Shown piece by piece: positions 8,068 through 16,595 of a DNA stretch of 58,668 bases. The stretch is taken from assembly GCA_029907205.1 (NCBI GenBank), contig JARYMI010000019.1, forward strand, positions 1-58,668. Reading direction: 5' to 3'. The translations under genes and the position numbers were made by a program. The notes beneath the pieces were generated by a model. It saw only the letters and a list, made by a program, of their open reading frames with translations. It was not told where the DNA came from and did no database searches. The DNA is from Clostridiales bacterium. GTDB taxonomy: Bacteria; Acidobacteriota; Aminicenantia; Aminicenantales; UBA8522. Each line of letters opens with the position of its first letter. The first letter of the stretch is position 1.

Positions 8068-8494
8068 GACGATCTTCATCGGCATTGTCGTGGCGCTCCT
8101 CTACGCCGAAGTTACGGGCGTCTATCCGGGAGGCATCATCGTTCCCGCCTTTTTGGCCGTTTCTTTGAATCAGCCCGCGAGAGTCCTGTCGACAATTCTC
8201 ATTGCTTGCCTGAGCCTCTTCGTTTACAAGATGTTCGCGCGCTATTTCATCCTTTTCGGGCGGCGCCGCTTTGTCCTCATGCTCCTCCTGGGCGGCCTCT
8301 GGGCTCAAGCCTGGCTCCTCTTAGTGCCCTCGTTATACTCCGGGCCACCGGAGCTTCGAGCCATCGGATGGATCATTCCCGGGTTGCTTGCCAATAACCT
8401 GGAGAAACAGAAATTTTTGCCCACTCTGGCATCCCTGGCCACGGTTGTCGTCTTGACTTATTTTCTGGCAAACCTTGTCAAAATGATCGGATAG
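8057..8494 (+). CDS. pgsC: Poly-gamma-glutamate biosynthesis membrane protein PgsC/CapC
   Basis: About 145 residues, almost entirely hydrophobic, with four or five membrane helices. The start MDFETIFIGIVVALLYAEVTG and the segment GVYPGGIIVPAFLA are hallmarks of PgsC, the membrane partner of PgsB. The ATG at 8057 lies inside the 3' end of pgsB (11-base overlap), so coupled translation is likely. No PgsA or PgsE gene follows; instead the pgsW-type gene comes next, as in other Gram-negative versions of the system. Confidence 0.85.
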   Translation: MDFETIFIGIVVALLYAEVTGVYPGGIIVPAFLAVSLNQPARVLSTILIACLSLFVYKMFARYFILFGRRRFVLMLLLGGLWAQAWLLLVPSLYSGPPELRAIGWIIPGLLANNLEKQKFLPTLASLATVVVLTYFLANLVKMIG

Positions 8495-8505
8495 AAGGAG
8501 ACCCC

Positions 8506-9615
8506 TTGTTCCCCCCAAGGTCGAGCCGTTTTTTCCAGAACAGCGAAAAGAAGCGGGCTTTTATCTACAGCCTTGCCTTCCTGAGCATTCTTTCTTTTAT
8601 CCTGGCCAAACTCATCGCCGAAAAACCGCCCGGGATCAAAGGAGAAATGATCCTGGCTTCAAAGCTGATGAGGGAGGCAACCGATGCCGTGCGCCGCTGC
8701 CAGGAGGCCATGGGCCTTGTCATCGACAGGAACATCGACCCGAACGCGACGGGCCTTATCGGATTCGACACTTCTCAGATCACGACTTCGCTCGGAAACC
8801 TGGAGGCAAAGAGAACGACGACAAACCCAAACTTCGCCGGCCTTCTCGTCCGGCTTCTCGACGAGGCCGGAGCTAAGAGAGGAGATGCGGTCGCCATCGG
8901 TGCCTCGAGCTCATTTCCCGCGCTCATTCTTGCCTCCCTTTGTGCGACCAAGGCCATGGACCTAAAACCCCTTCTTATCTGCTCCCTCGGAGCATCCCAG
9001 TGGGGAGCAAATAATCCTGACTTCCATTGGCTGGATATCCAGGAATGCTTGCAGCAGGCCGGATTGCTCAACATCCAGCCGCTTGCGCTTTCTCTTGGCG
9101 GGGAGGCTGACAGCGGTCAGGGTATGAGCCCGGAAGGCCGGGATTTCTTAATCCGAGAGGCCGGAAGAAGAGGGCTTCGTGTGCTTGAAGAATCTGATCT
9201 TCAGAATAACGTCAGAGAGAGGCTTCATCTTTATGAAGCGGCCGCCGGAGAAAGGGGGATTAAAGTTTTCATCAACGTCGGCGGTAGCTATGCGAACCTG
9301 GGAACGGATTCAAGAATTCTGAACCTCAAGCCTGGTCTTGCCGAATTCCATGATCTTCCTCCGCAGGAGAGGCGAGGCGTTGTCTTTGAGATGGCGTCGC
9401 GCGGGATTCCCGTCATCCACCTTCTCTACGTTAAGGGTCTTTCTGAGCGCTACGGCCTTCCCTGGGACCCGAGTCCCTTGCCCGAGCCCGGCAAGGGAGA
9501 AATATACAAAGCCAAGGTTCTGTCCGGCCGACCGTTTTTTCTCGTTGGGGCTACCTACCTTTTCTTGGCTGGCCTGCTTTTCTTTCTTTTTATCTTGAAA
9601 AGACGGTCACGGTGA
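8506..9615 (+). CDS. pgsW: Poly-gamma-glutamate system protein PgsW
   Basis: 369 residues with an N-terminal membrane helix (FIYSLAFLSILSFILAKLI) and a C-terminal one (PFFLVGATYLFLAGLLFFLFIL) around a large extracytoplasmic domain. The sequence GLIGFDTSQITTSLGNLEAKRT and the Gly-rich FINVGGSYANLG match the PgsW family found with pgsBC outside Firmicutes. The role is unknown; export or release of the polymer is a guess. It starts at TTG behind GAAGGAG, 11 bases after pgsC. Its 3' end overlaps the convergent gene at 9590 by 26 bases. Confidence 0.8.
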   Translation: MFPPRSSRFFQNSEKKRAFIYSLAFLSILSFILAKLIAEKPPGIKGEMILASKLMREATDAVRRCQEAMGLVIDRNIDPNATGLIGFDTSQITTSLGNLEAKRTTTNPNFAGLLVRLLDEAGAKRGDAVAIGASSSFPALILASLCATKAMDLKPLLICSLGASQWGANNPDFHWLDIQECLQQAGLLNIQPLALSLGGEADSGQGMSPEGRDFLIREAGRRGLRVLEESDLQNNVRERLHLYEAAAGERGIKVFINVGGSYANLGTDSRILNLKPGLAEFHDLPPQERRGVVFEMASRGIPVIHLLYVKGLSERYGLPWDPSPLPEPGKGEIYKAKVLSGRPFFLVGATYLFLAGLLFFLFILKRRSR

Positions 9616-10171
9616 CGATGCACTGGTAGGATTCGAGCCTGTCGCGGTCCTGACAGATTCCCCGTTCAATCACCAGAGTGCCCCTTGGATAATCATCCCA
9701 GCGGTAAATGTTCAGGTCATTGCGGGAGCCCGTGATCGAAGCCAGCTCGTGCACAGGAGTCTTGACCTTTTCAAGCCCCAAGTATTCGAGGATTCTGTTC
9801 ACGGAGTGAATATCTTTGATATGAAAATATTTTTGGTCTGAGTCCAGGACAAGAGAGAGCCTTGGCCCCGGGCTTTCGAAGGAAAAGCGGATGAAGCGCC
9901 TGTTTCCCGCTATTCCCTCATCTTTATAATAGACATAGAGGGGAGGTTTCTCAGGGAAAAACGTGTCTTTGACTTCCTGCTTTATGCCCGTCCAGGTTAG
10001 TTTTTCTTGCTTTGTCCCTTGGAGGTAGACGAAGACAGCTAAGAGCAGGATGATCAAAAGTGCCGAGCGGAGAAGGTTTTCTGTTTCTTTTTTCACGACC
10101 ACCCGGATGAACCAGATGGCCGAGAGACCGAGCAAGACAAGGACGATGTTTTTTAAAGTGGCAACAGCCAT
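9590..10171 (-). CDS. Unrecognised membrane-anchored protein
   Basis: 193 residues. Two hydrophobic helices (KNIVLVLLGLSAIWFIRVVV and ALLIILLLAVFVYLQG) are followed by a soluble domain of about 130 residues, rich in charged and aromatic residues, with no motif I recognise. It is convergent with pgsW and overlaps it by 26 bases at the 3' ends. It is clearly codon-structured and has an intact ATG, but its function cannot be given. Confidence 0.65.
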   Translation of the reverse strand: MAVATLKNIVLVLLGLSAIWFIRVVVKKETENLLRSALLIILLLAVFVYLQGTKQEKLTWTGIKQEVKDTFFPEKPPLYVYYKDEGIAGNRRFIRFSFESPGPRLSLVLDSDQKYFHIKDIHSVNRILEYLGLEKVKTPVHELASITGSRNDLNIYRWDDYPRGTLVIERGICQDRDRLESYQCIVTVTVFSR

Positions 10172-10223
10172 CCTGGCCTCCTTATTCTGTCTCGGATTAT
10201 TCTAACAGAAAAAGTATTTTCTT

Positions 10224-10943
10224 TTAAGTCAAGGAGAGGAGTTCGCCGAGCTTGAGGCAGTTGCGGACGGCAAAAGCCTGATAATCGTTGTTGAAATAGA
10301 CATAGCTTTCCGTGGCGCTTACCGCTCTAATCGTTTCTGCCCATTCCTTGAGTTCTTCATCGGTGTAGTTGTACCTGTAGCCTCCAGTCAACCCATGGAA
10401 ACGGAAATAGGCGACAGGAGACGTCAGAACAGCCGTCCTGGGAACCTGAGCGGAGGAGACAGTGCAAAACGTCACGCCGGCGGCCCGGAGGATTTCATAG
10501 ACCTTTTCATCGTACCAGCTTTCGTGGCGGAATTCGATGACATTCCGGAATTCTGGCTCCAGGGTGTCGAGGAAATCCTTGAGGAGAGCAAGGTCGAGCC
10601 GGATTGAGGGAGGGAGCTGGAAAAGGATGCAACCCAGCCTGTCTCCCAGGGAATGGGCCAAGAGGTAGAAGTAGCGGACATCGCTCCGGACATTCTGGAG
10701 CCTCTTGCGGTGGGTGATCTGACGGTTGGCTTTGAGGGTGAAAGTGAAACGGGAGGGGGTCCTCTCAAGCCAGCCTCTCAGGGTTTCCGGCTTGGGAAAG
10801 CGGTAAAAAGTCATGTTGATCTCGACTGTCGAGAAATGTTCCGCATAGAAGGAAAGCCAGTCTTTTGGCGGAAGATCGGCCGGATAAAACCTGCCTTTCC
10901 AGCCAGGATAGCTCCAGCCCGATGTGCCTAAGTGGGTGCTCAC
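10224..10943 (-). CDS. DUF72 (YecE-like) family protein
   Basis: 239 residues beginning at GTG with THLGTSGWSYPGWKGRFYP, the conserved opening of DUF72 proteins, followed by YAEHFSTVEINMTFYRFP, GCILFQLPPS, NVIEFRHESWY and VYFNNDYQAFAVRNCLKL, all typical. The fold is a TIM barrel; the biochemical role is not established. The length is normal. It stands alone on the minus strand, divergent from the PfkB-type kinase gene. Confidence 0.9.
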   Translation of the reverse strand: MSTHLGTSGWSYPGWKGRFYPADLPPKDWLSFYAEHFSTVEINMTFYRFPKPETLRGWLERTPSRFTFTLKANRQITHRKRLQNVRSDVRYFYLLAHSLGDRLGCILFQLPPSIRLDLALLKDFLDTLEPEFRNVIEFRHESWYDEKVYEILRAAGVTFCTVSSAQVPRTAVLTSPVAYFRFHGLTGGYRYNYTDEELKEWAETIRAVSATESYVYFNNDYQAFAVRNCLKLGELLSLT

Positions 10944-11086
10944 CGTTGCCCAGAACTCCTGAACGGAAATATAGAGGCCGGCGCCTCGTCTGTCAACAGA
11001 TAATCCGCTTACTTTTGCGTTAAAAGCCTTGCCTTTTCGGCCGCTCTTCCCTAAGATTTGAATCCTCCATCTTCAGGACTTCGCCA

Positions 11087-12007
11087 GTGTCCAGAAAAAA
11101 AGGCAAGGTCTTCGGTGTTGTCGGCACGATCACTCATGATTTCATCACTTTTTCCTCAGGCCGGTCGTTTTCTGGCCTGGGAGGCATTCTTTACCAGGCA
11201 GCCGCGCTTTGCGGGCTGGGAAAGGAAGCTCATCTTTTTTCCAACCTCGGCGAGGAGCTCTTGCCGATGGTCAAGAAAGTTACCTCAAAGTGGCCGGGAT
11301 GCAAAACCCGAGGCCTCTGTGTCGTTCCCGGACCAGGCAACAGAGTCCACCTTCGTTATCCTGCCCGGGGGGAAAGAGCAGAAGTTCTGGAATCCTGCGT
11401 TCCGGCCCTCAACCCCGGTCCTTTGATTAAAAGGGCTTTTCAGTTCGATTTCCTCATCGCCGTTATCAACTCAGGCCGAGATTTCACCTTCCAGGATTGG
11501 CGCAAAATCGTCAGCGCCGTCCAAGCGCCCATCTGGCTGGATGTCCATTCCCTGCCGCTTGCCTTCGTCCTTAAAAGGCTAAGGAGCTATCGGCCACTGA
11601 CTCGGTGGAGAGACTGGGTCGAGGGCATTGCCTATCTCCAAGCCAATGAGAAGGAAGTGGCTTCGATGTTAGGAGACCCGAGCGTCTTGCCCTCTTTATC
11701 GAGGATAAAACATTTTGGCCAAGAGGCCCTGGAGCTTGGCCTTAAGGCGGTGTTTGTCACCCTGGGCAGAAGGGGTGTTCTGGTCATGGCGCCCGGCGTG
11801 TACCGGATTCTCAAGCCGCCTGCTGTTCTGGGCATCGTCGACACAACCGGCTGCGGGGATGTCTTCTGTGCTGCGGCCGCAGCCAGGCTTGCGGCCGGGG
11901 CCGACCCGGTAAAGGCTGCCCTGTCAGGAATTCGCTTCGCCTCGCCAGCGGCCGGAGTCGCCGGCGTGGAAGAAACCTACATGCTCGTCCGGAGTTCGCA
12001 GCTGTGA
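11087..12007 (+). CDS. PfkB-family carbohydrate/nucleoside kinase
   Basis: 306 residues. The C-terminal PfkB signature DTTGCGDVFCAAAAARLA provides the anion hole and the catalytic Asp; SGLGGILYQAAALCGLG is the N-terminal substrate-binding glycine motif; YLQANEKEVASMLG is also family-typical. It phosphorylates a sugar or similar alcohol, but the substrate cannot be told. The GTG start has no obvious Shine-Dalgarno. No transporter or sugar gene is adjacent. Confidence 0.82.
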   Translation: MSRKKGKVFGVVGTITHDFITFSSGRSFSGLGGILYQAAALCGLGKEAHLFSNLGEELLPMVKKVTSKWPGCKTRGLCVVPGPGNRVHLRYPARGERAEVLESCVPALNPGPLIKRAFQFDFLIAVINSGRDFTFQDWRKIVSAVQAPIWLDVHSLPLAFVLKRLRSYRPLTRWRDWVEGIAYLQANEKEVASMLGDPSVLPSLSRIKHFGQEALELGLKAVFVTLGRRGVLVMAPGVYRILKPPAVLGIVDTTGCGDVFCAAAAARLAAGADPVKAALSGIRFASPAAGVAGVEETYMLVRSSQL

Positions 12008-12072
12008 GAAAATATCGCTGCACCCAACTGAATTATATAAAAGGAGATGCTTACACGAGCATTCGGGGAAGC

Positions 12073-12100
12073 TTTACTTAGGACAGATTTGTGGTAAAAT
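12073..12100 (+). promoter_or_regulatory. Promoter giving a nearly leaderless mRNA
   Basis: TTTACT (12073-12078), a 16-base spacer and an extended -10 (TGTGG then TAAAAT at 12095-12100). A start site at about 12107 would leave a leader of only about eight bases before the ATG at 12115, which has no Shine-Dalgarno. Confidence 0.4.
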
Positions 12101-12114
12101 AAAAAACCACGCTG

Positions 12115-12930
12115 ATGGCTAATCCGATAGCAAGCCATTCCTTCACCGATTTCCTCAAGCCTTCCCAGGTCATCTTTGAGCTCAAAGCAGCAGAAAAAGT
12201 CCGGGCCATCGAAGAACTACTGGATGTCCTGGCCAAGGATAAGTTGATCAAAAATAAGAAGCTCATCCTGACCAGGGTGATCGACCGGGAAAGGCTGGAA
12301 TCCACGGCCATCGGCGAGCACGTGGCCTTGCCCCACGCCCGCGTGGATACGGAAGGGGATATCGCCGTGGCCGTAGGGAGGTCGGAGAAGGGAATAGACT
12401 TCGATGCCATCGACAAGAAAAAAGTCCACCTCATCATCCTCGTGGTCTGGAATCCTTCCATACCCGGCCTCTTCAACCATCTCTTTGCCGGAATGGCCCG
12501 ATTCCTCAGAAGAGCGGACTTCAGGAAAAGAATCTTCGAAGCCAGGAGCCGGACGCAGCTCTTCGACATTCTCTCCGAGATTGAACTCCAGCTGCCGCAG
12601 GAAGAGAGGATTATCAGCCGGGCCAGCCTTCTCAGCAAGCTTCAGGATATTGAGATCCGAAAGAAGAAGGCCAATAAGGAGCAGGCAAAGGAGCTCCAGA
12701 AACAAACTGAATTGATCCGTGAGGAGCTTGATGAAACGCTCCTCATGCGATTCGACAAGCTCATGCAGAGATACGGGTTTGCGGTGGCCGAGGTCGAGAG
12801 GGGAGTCTGCCAGGGCTGCAACATCAACGTGGCCACGCAGACGAGCTCGGCCATCGAAGGCAGCAATGATATCTACGTCTGCGAGAACTGCGGCAAGTTT
12901 CTCGTCTCGACCCGCAAGAAAAAGAAATAA
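12115..12930 (+). CDS. PTS EIIA (PtsN-type) domain fused to a coiled coil and C4 zinc ribbon
   Basis: 271 residues. Residues 10-155 are an EIIA domain of the mannitol/PtsN class: DRERLESTAIGEHVALPHAR holds the phospho-accepting His74, with His69 as the partner. Residues about 165-225 are a charged coiled coil (KKKANKEQAKELQKQTELI). The end is a C4 zinc ribbon with Cys232-x2-Cys235 and Cys256-x2-Cys259, of the CdsZ/DUF164 type, which is often nucleic-acid associated. No EI, HPr or EIIB/C gene is near, so a regulatory role is more likely than sugar uptake. The fusion of phospho-sensor and zinc ribbon is unusual. There is no Shine-Dalgarno before the ATG. Confidence 0.85.
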   Translation: MANPIASHSFTDFLKPSQVIFELKAAEKVRAIEELLDVLAKDKLIKNKKLILTRVIDRERLESTAIGEHVALPHARVDTEGDIAVAVGRSEKGIDFDAIDKKKVHLIILVVWNPSIPGLFNHLFAGMARFLRRADFRKRIFEARSRTQLFDILSEIELQLPQEERIISRASLLSKLQDIEIRKKKANKEQAKELQKQTELIREELDETLLMRFDKLMQRYGFAVAEVERGVCQGCNINVATQTSSAIEGSNDIYVCENCGKFLVSTRKKKK

Positions 12931-14592
12931 TTATTTCACGATTTCCTTAGTTAGGTTCGTCGGCGTGAGCAATCTGTAAACAGGATAGACCTGCAGCTCG
13001 CGGCTCCACTGCGGGACAAGGTGCCGGTCGAAGAAATTCCAGACGATGAGGCCGTCATCGCTTTCGGGCTCAAGGAGATAAGCGGCCAGGTTTCCGAGCG
13101 GCTGACCGGTGGGGATGATGAATGTGCCGGCCGCAAACTCCCTTTTGACTGCCGCGTATTCTCCCTTAACCTTGTTCAGGCGGTGGCCCTGATAAGGACG
13201 TTCCGAGGCCTTGATCTCCTTAAGGCTAAACGATTCCACTTCCAGTGTTGCGGGTTGGGTGAGTTTTTCCACGAGCAGGCCGTGTTGGAGGAGCTTTTGG
13301 ACAATGTCCGGGTCGGGAACGGCGAGCAGGTAGGCAAAGGGGAAACGGACGCCTTTTTTACCAATCCAATCGGAATAGTAGGGAACTGTCTGGGCTTTTA
13401 TTCTTTCGGTGGGGCGCACTTGCGGCCGCTGGCCTTCGGCCGCCTGGGTGACCTCGACTTCATAAGCATGGACGGTGACCGGTTTTTCCAGCGGCCTCAC
13501 CTCAAATTCTATATAAAAGAGGTCTTTTTCCGAAGGGTTGAGTCCCTTGAGGACGGTTTTCCTGTCAGCTTCCGCGACGACCTTGTTGATCTCCTCCAGG
13601 TGTGCCCAGCAGAAGTCCAGAATGGCCCTTAAAAAGTGGTAATTCCCCATGACCCGAGCCTTATAATCGGCGTAGACATAATTCTCGTCGAGAATGGAGA
13701 GGCGGTTGCGCAGTCCGATGTAGTTCGTGACATAGCGGGGTTGGGGGTCCATCGTTTGCCAGCCTTTTTCGGGAGCCCTGAAGTCTCTGAAGCCGCCGTA
13801 GCCGACCGCCGGAGTGCCGTATTTTTTCTCGAGAACAGATTCGATTTCCGGCATCATTTTATCGCGCTGGTAAGCCACGATTCCGCTATCCCCGTTTGGG
13901 TTGAGTCCCCAGGAGTAGGTGACGACTTCTTGATGGGAGGAACCGTTGGTCGTGTGGCAGTCGACGAGGAGGACGGGGTCCCAGCGGATGAGGACGTTTT
14001 CGACGAGTCCCCGCAGCTCCGGGCTCTCCAGCTTCATTCCGTCCCGGTTGAGGTCGAGGTTCTGGCCGTTGTGCCGGACGCCGACACCCTCCTTCGGTCC
14101 CGGCTGGTGCGGCCTGTTGGCAGGGCTGATTTTCTCGTTGCCGTCGGCGTTGAAAATCGGCGCGATGAGAATGACGAGCCTGTCGAGGTAAGGAAAGTCC
14201 CTGGAAAGGAGGATATCCCTGGCCAGCATGAGCGAGGCCTCTTTGCCTTCGACTTCCCCGGCGTGGATATTGGCCTGGATATAGATCACTCCTCTCCCGT
14301 CACGACGAAGCGAGGCCGGCGAGGCAGGAAGCGGCCTGCCGATAACGAGAAGGGGGACAGCTCTTCCTTCGGTGCTGAGGCAGAGAGTCTCCAGGCGAAG
14401 GTGAGGGCTGCGCCGCTGAAGCTCGGAGATAAAGCTCATGACATCCGCGTAGCGCGAAGTGGCGGTGAAGTTGGATTTCTCGGCCACGGTTAACGGGAGC
14501 TCCTGAGCGGTCAGTGAACAAAAAAGAGAAAGCGAGCTTATCACAAGAAGCGCGGCCATCATGGCGATCAGGATGTTTTTTGGGCTTCTCAT
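12931..14592 (-). CDS. Secreted M14-family zinc carboxypeptidase
   Basis: 553 residues with a signal peptide (ILIAMMAALLVISSLSLFCSLTAQ). The zinc ligands are in NIHAGEVEGKEA (His-x2-Glu) and DCHTTNG (His); LDLNRDGMKLESPE is the arginine/substrate loop, and DEN in LSILDENYVY may give the catalytic Glu. It removes C-terminal residues from peptides, or processes modified peptides, outside the cytoplasm. The C-terminal 200 residues form an extra domain seen in Aminicenantes-type relatives. It ends directly against the PTS-fusion gene with no spacer. Confidence 0.85.
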   Translation of the reverse strand: MRSPKNILIAMMAALLVISSLSLFCSLTAQELPLTVAEKSNFTATSRYADVMSFISELQRRSPHLRLETLCLSTEGRAVPLLVIGRPLPASPASLRRDGRGVIYIQANIHAGEVEGKEASLMLARDILLSRDFPYLDRLVILIAPIFNADGNEKISPANRPHQPGPKEGVGVRHNGQNLDLNRDGMKLESPELRGLVENVLIRWDPVLLVDCHTTNGSSHQEVVTYSWGLNPNGDSGIVAYQRDKMMPEIESVLEKKYGTPAVGYGGFRDFRAPEKGWQTMDPQPRYVTNYIGLRNRLSILDENYVYADYKARVMGNYHFLRAILDFCWAHLEEINKVVAEADRKTVLKGLNPSEKDLFYIEFEVRPLEKPVTVHAYEVEVTQAAEGQRPQVRPTERIKAQTVPYYSDWIGKKGVRFPFAYLLAVPDPDIVQKLLQHGLLVEKLTQPATLEVESFSLKEIKASERPYQGHRLNKVKGEYAAVKREFAAGTFIIPTGQPLGNLAAYLLEPESDDGLIVWNFFDRHLVPQWSRELQVYPVYRLLTPTNLTKEIVK

Positions 14593-14781
14593 GAGGATTT
14601 CCTTTCTTTTCGTTTGAGCAAAAAAGTGTATCGGAATGTCGATGGCGAGTCAACCGCCCTGACCGCCCCAAATTTGGGATCGCAGAAATGGAAATACAAT
14701 TATGGGCTTGATCATCCAGGTTTATTCTGCTACTGATTGAGAGGAAATAAAATTTTATCGAAGTGAGAGAGCTAAGAGGAG

Positions 14782-15192
14782 ATGGCTGATTTTCCAGTGC
14801 GGCCGGAAAAAGAGGAAGCTCTGCGCAAAAAAATGGCCCGGCTGGGCATCCGAGAGCAGGATCTCATCGAGAAATTCATCAAGTCGGGAGGGAAAGGCGG
14901 ACAGAAAGTGAACAAGGCCTCGACCTGCGTCTATCTCAAGCATCTGCCCACGGGAATTGAAGTAAAATGCAGCCTTGAACGCTCCCAGGCCATCAACCGC
15001 TTTTTGGCCCGGAGGATTCTTGCGGACAGGATAGAAACACGCGTGCTGGGAGAGGAGAGCGCTGAGCAGCAACGGGCCGAAAAGATCAGACGCCAGAAGA
15101 GGAGGCGGTCGAGGAGAGCTAAGCTTAAAATGCTGGAGGCGAAAAGGAGACGCTCAGAGAAAAAGAAGGTCAGAATGCTTCGTTGGCGTTGA
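14782..15192 (+). CDS. Peptide-chain-release-factor-like protein (GGQ domain)
   Basis: 136 residues holding only the class I release factor catalytic domain: SGGKGGQKVNKAST carries the GGQ motif that triggers peptidyl-tRNA hydrolysis, followed by LPTGIEVKCSLERSQAINR. There is no codon-recognition domain. The C-terminus is extremely basic (RRQKRRRSRRAKLKMLEAKRRR), like the ArfB/YaeJ tail that enters the mRNA channel of stalled ribosomes. Ribosome rescue is therefore likely; an RF-H-type role is the alternative. It overlaps the convergent outer-membrane gene by 23 bases. Confidence 0.85.
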   Translation: MADFPVRPEKEEALRKKMARLGIREQDLIEKFIKSGGKGGQKVNKASTCVYLKHLPTGIEVKCSLERSQAINRFLARRILADRIETRVLGEESAEQQRAEKIRRQKRRRSRRAKLKMLEAKRRRSEKKKVRMLRWR

Positions 15193-16282
15193 AATAGAAC
15201 CCGGACGAGCCCTGGCCGAAGGCTTGGTCCACCCGAAGGTTGGCACCCTCTTTGGGCACGACGAGAAAGCGCAGGCCGAATCCAATAGAATACTTGAAAC
15301 CGTCGAAGCGTAGCCGGCCGGGTCCGTCCGCCACCTGGCCGAAGCCGCCGAACACGACTCCCGAGAATCGCTTCCAAACAGGGAAGCGGACCTCAGCCTG
15401 GAGGGCCAGGAGCGAACGGTCGCGGTAGCGGCCTTTGTAGTAGCCGCGCATCGTGGCGTCGCCGCCGAGCTTGGACATTTTATAAAAGGGCGCCGTCCCT
15501 CCATACGTCTGGAGGACGGCCTGAAAGGCTAAGACGCCGCGGGAAAAAACGGAAACGTATCTTCGGAGGTCGACATCGAGGAGGTTGAAGGCATAGTCGC
15601 TTCCCAGGAGACCGCCGTAGAAAATGGTTTTGACCTGAAAATAATTGCCCGACCGTGGATAGAAGAGGTTGTCGCGGCTGTCCAAGTTGACGATGAAGCC
15701 AGCGCCCGAGGATGTCCCGCCTTGAGACCCCGGCACGTTGCCCGACGCGAGCATCTTACCTTCGTCCGTCTTGAGCATCTTGATGTGCTCGAAGCGGTAC
15801 AGGACACCGACGTAAATCTTTTGCGCCGCGGAGAGCTTCCGCTGGAAGGAGAGGTCGGCACTCAGCGTGCGCGGCGTGTAGTTCTCCTCCCATGAGTCCG
15901 GGACGTCATTACCTACGCCCCAGTACTTGTTTGGGAACTTGTTGACGATGAAGTCGGCGTTGACGAGGTATCGCTCGTTCTGGAGGTAGAGCTCGGGTTT
16001 GAGCCCGAGCTCGAACTGCTTGAGCTTGGTGTAAATGGCGATAAAATAGAGCGAGGACGGCCGGGCAGTCGGAGCGCTTCTCGCAGGCCGGAGGGTGAAC
16101 AAGCCTCCCACGCCGACTCCCAATTTTGTCTCCGGCATAGAGAAGATAACCGGCAGGACGACAAGGCCGGTGCGGGCCTTCTCTTTTGCCTCCTTGTCCT
16201 TGGCCTGCGCGACCGGCAGGGCGGCTGCAGCTGCGGCAAGAAGAAAAACAAAAACCAAGCCAGCAACGAACCTGCTTCTCAT
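15170..16282 (-). CDS. Outer-membrane beta-barrel protein, BamA/surface-antigen (D15) type
   Basis: 370 residues from the ATG at 16282, which has AAGGAG upstream and begins a clean signal peptide (FVAGLVFVFLLAAAAAALPVAQA). The mature part is all alternating strands: VVLPVIFSMPETKLGVGVGG, LDSRDNLFYPRSGNYFQVK and GGDATMRGYYKGRYRDRSLL, the last matching the RGY motif of Omp85 barrels. No POTRA domains precede the barrel, so it is a barrel-only relative rather than BamA itself. Its role (transport or lipase-like export) is open. Confidence 0.78.
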   Translation of the reverse strand: MRSRFVAGLVFVFLLAAAAAALPVAQAKDKEAKEKARTGLVVLPVIFSMPETKLGVGVGGLFTLRPARSAPTARPSSLYFIAIYTKLKQFELGLKPELYLQNERYLVNADFIVNKFPNKYWGVGNDVPDSWEENYTPRTLSADLSFQRKLSAAQKIYVGVLYRFEHIKMLKTDEGKMLASGNVPGSQGGTSSGAGFIVNLDSRDNLFYPRSGNYFQVKTIFYGGLLGSDYAFNLLDVDLRRYVSVFSRGVLAFQAVLQTYGGTAPFYKMSKLGGDATMRGYYKGRYRDRSLLALQAEVRFPVWKRFSGVVFGGFGQVADGPGRLRFDGFKYSIGFGLRFLVVPKEGANLRVDQAFGQGSSGFYFNANEAF

Positions 16283-16595
16283 CGGTTGCTCCTTTGCTTT
16301 CTTTAGAATGTAAAGATTTGGCTTCTGGCGGCGACCGCCGCGGACAATCGAGGCGATCTGGGTTTCTTTCAAGCATGGACGATGGTAACGCATGGCGATT
16401 AGGGTGTCAAGAAAAGCATAAGGCGCGCCCAGATTTCTTTGTCGCACACGACGTTCTTATTCGTCATTTTGGGTGGGGCCGTGGGATTCAAATCTCGAGG
16501 ACCCTTTTGGTCGGGATCGAAAAAGGGAGACCGGCAGAGAAGACCCCGCGGTCGAAATCCGCGAGCCTGTGCTAAAATATTAGGGAACGGCCATC
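16283..16595. other. Divergent intergenic region with an extended -10 promoter
   Basis: 313 bases between the outer-membrane barrel gene (minus) and the CAP gene (plus). TGCTAAAAT (16570-16578) is an extended -10 for the CAP gene, preceded by a small inverted repeat CGCGG...CCGCG. No gene is supported here. Confidence 0.4.

Noticed and set aside
13636..14493. 285-codon open frame on the plus strand
   Set aside because: It lies antisense to the M14 peptidase gene, whose motifs are clear; low-complexity Val/Asp/Glu composition marks it as a shadow.
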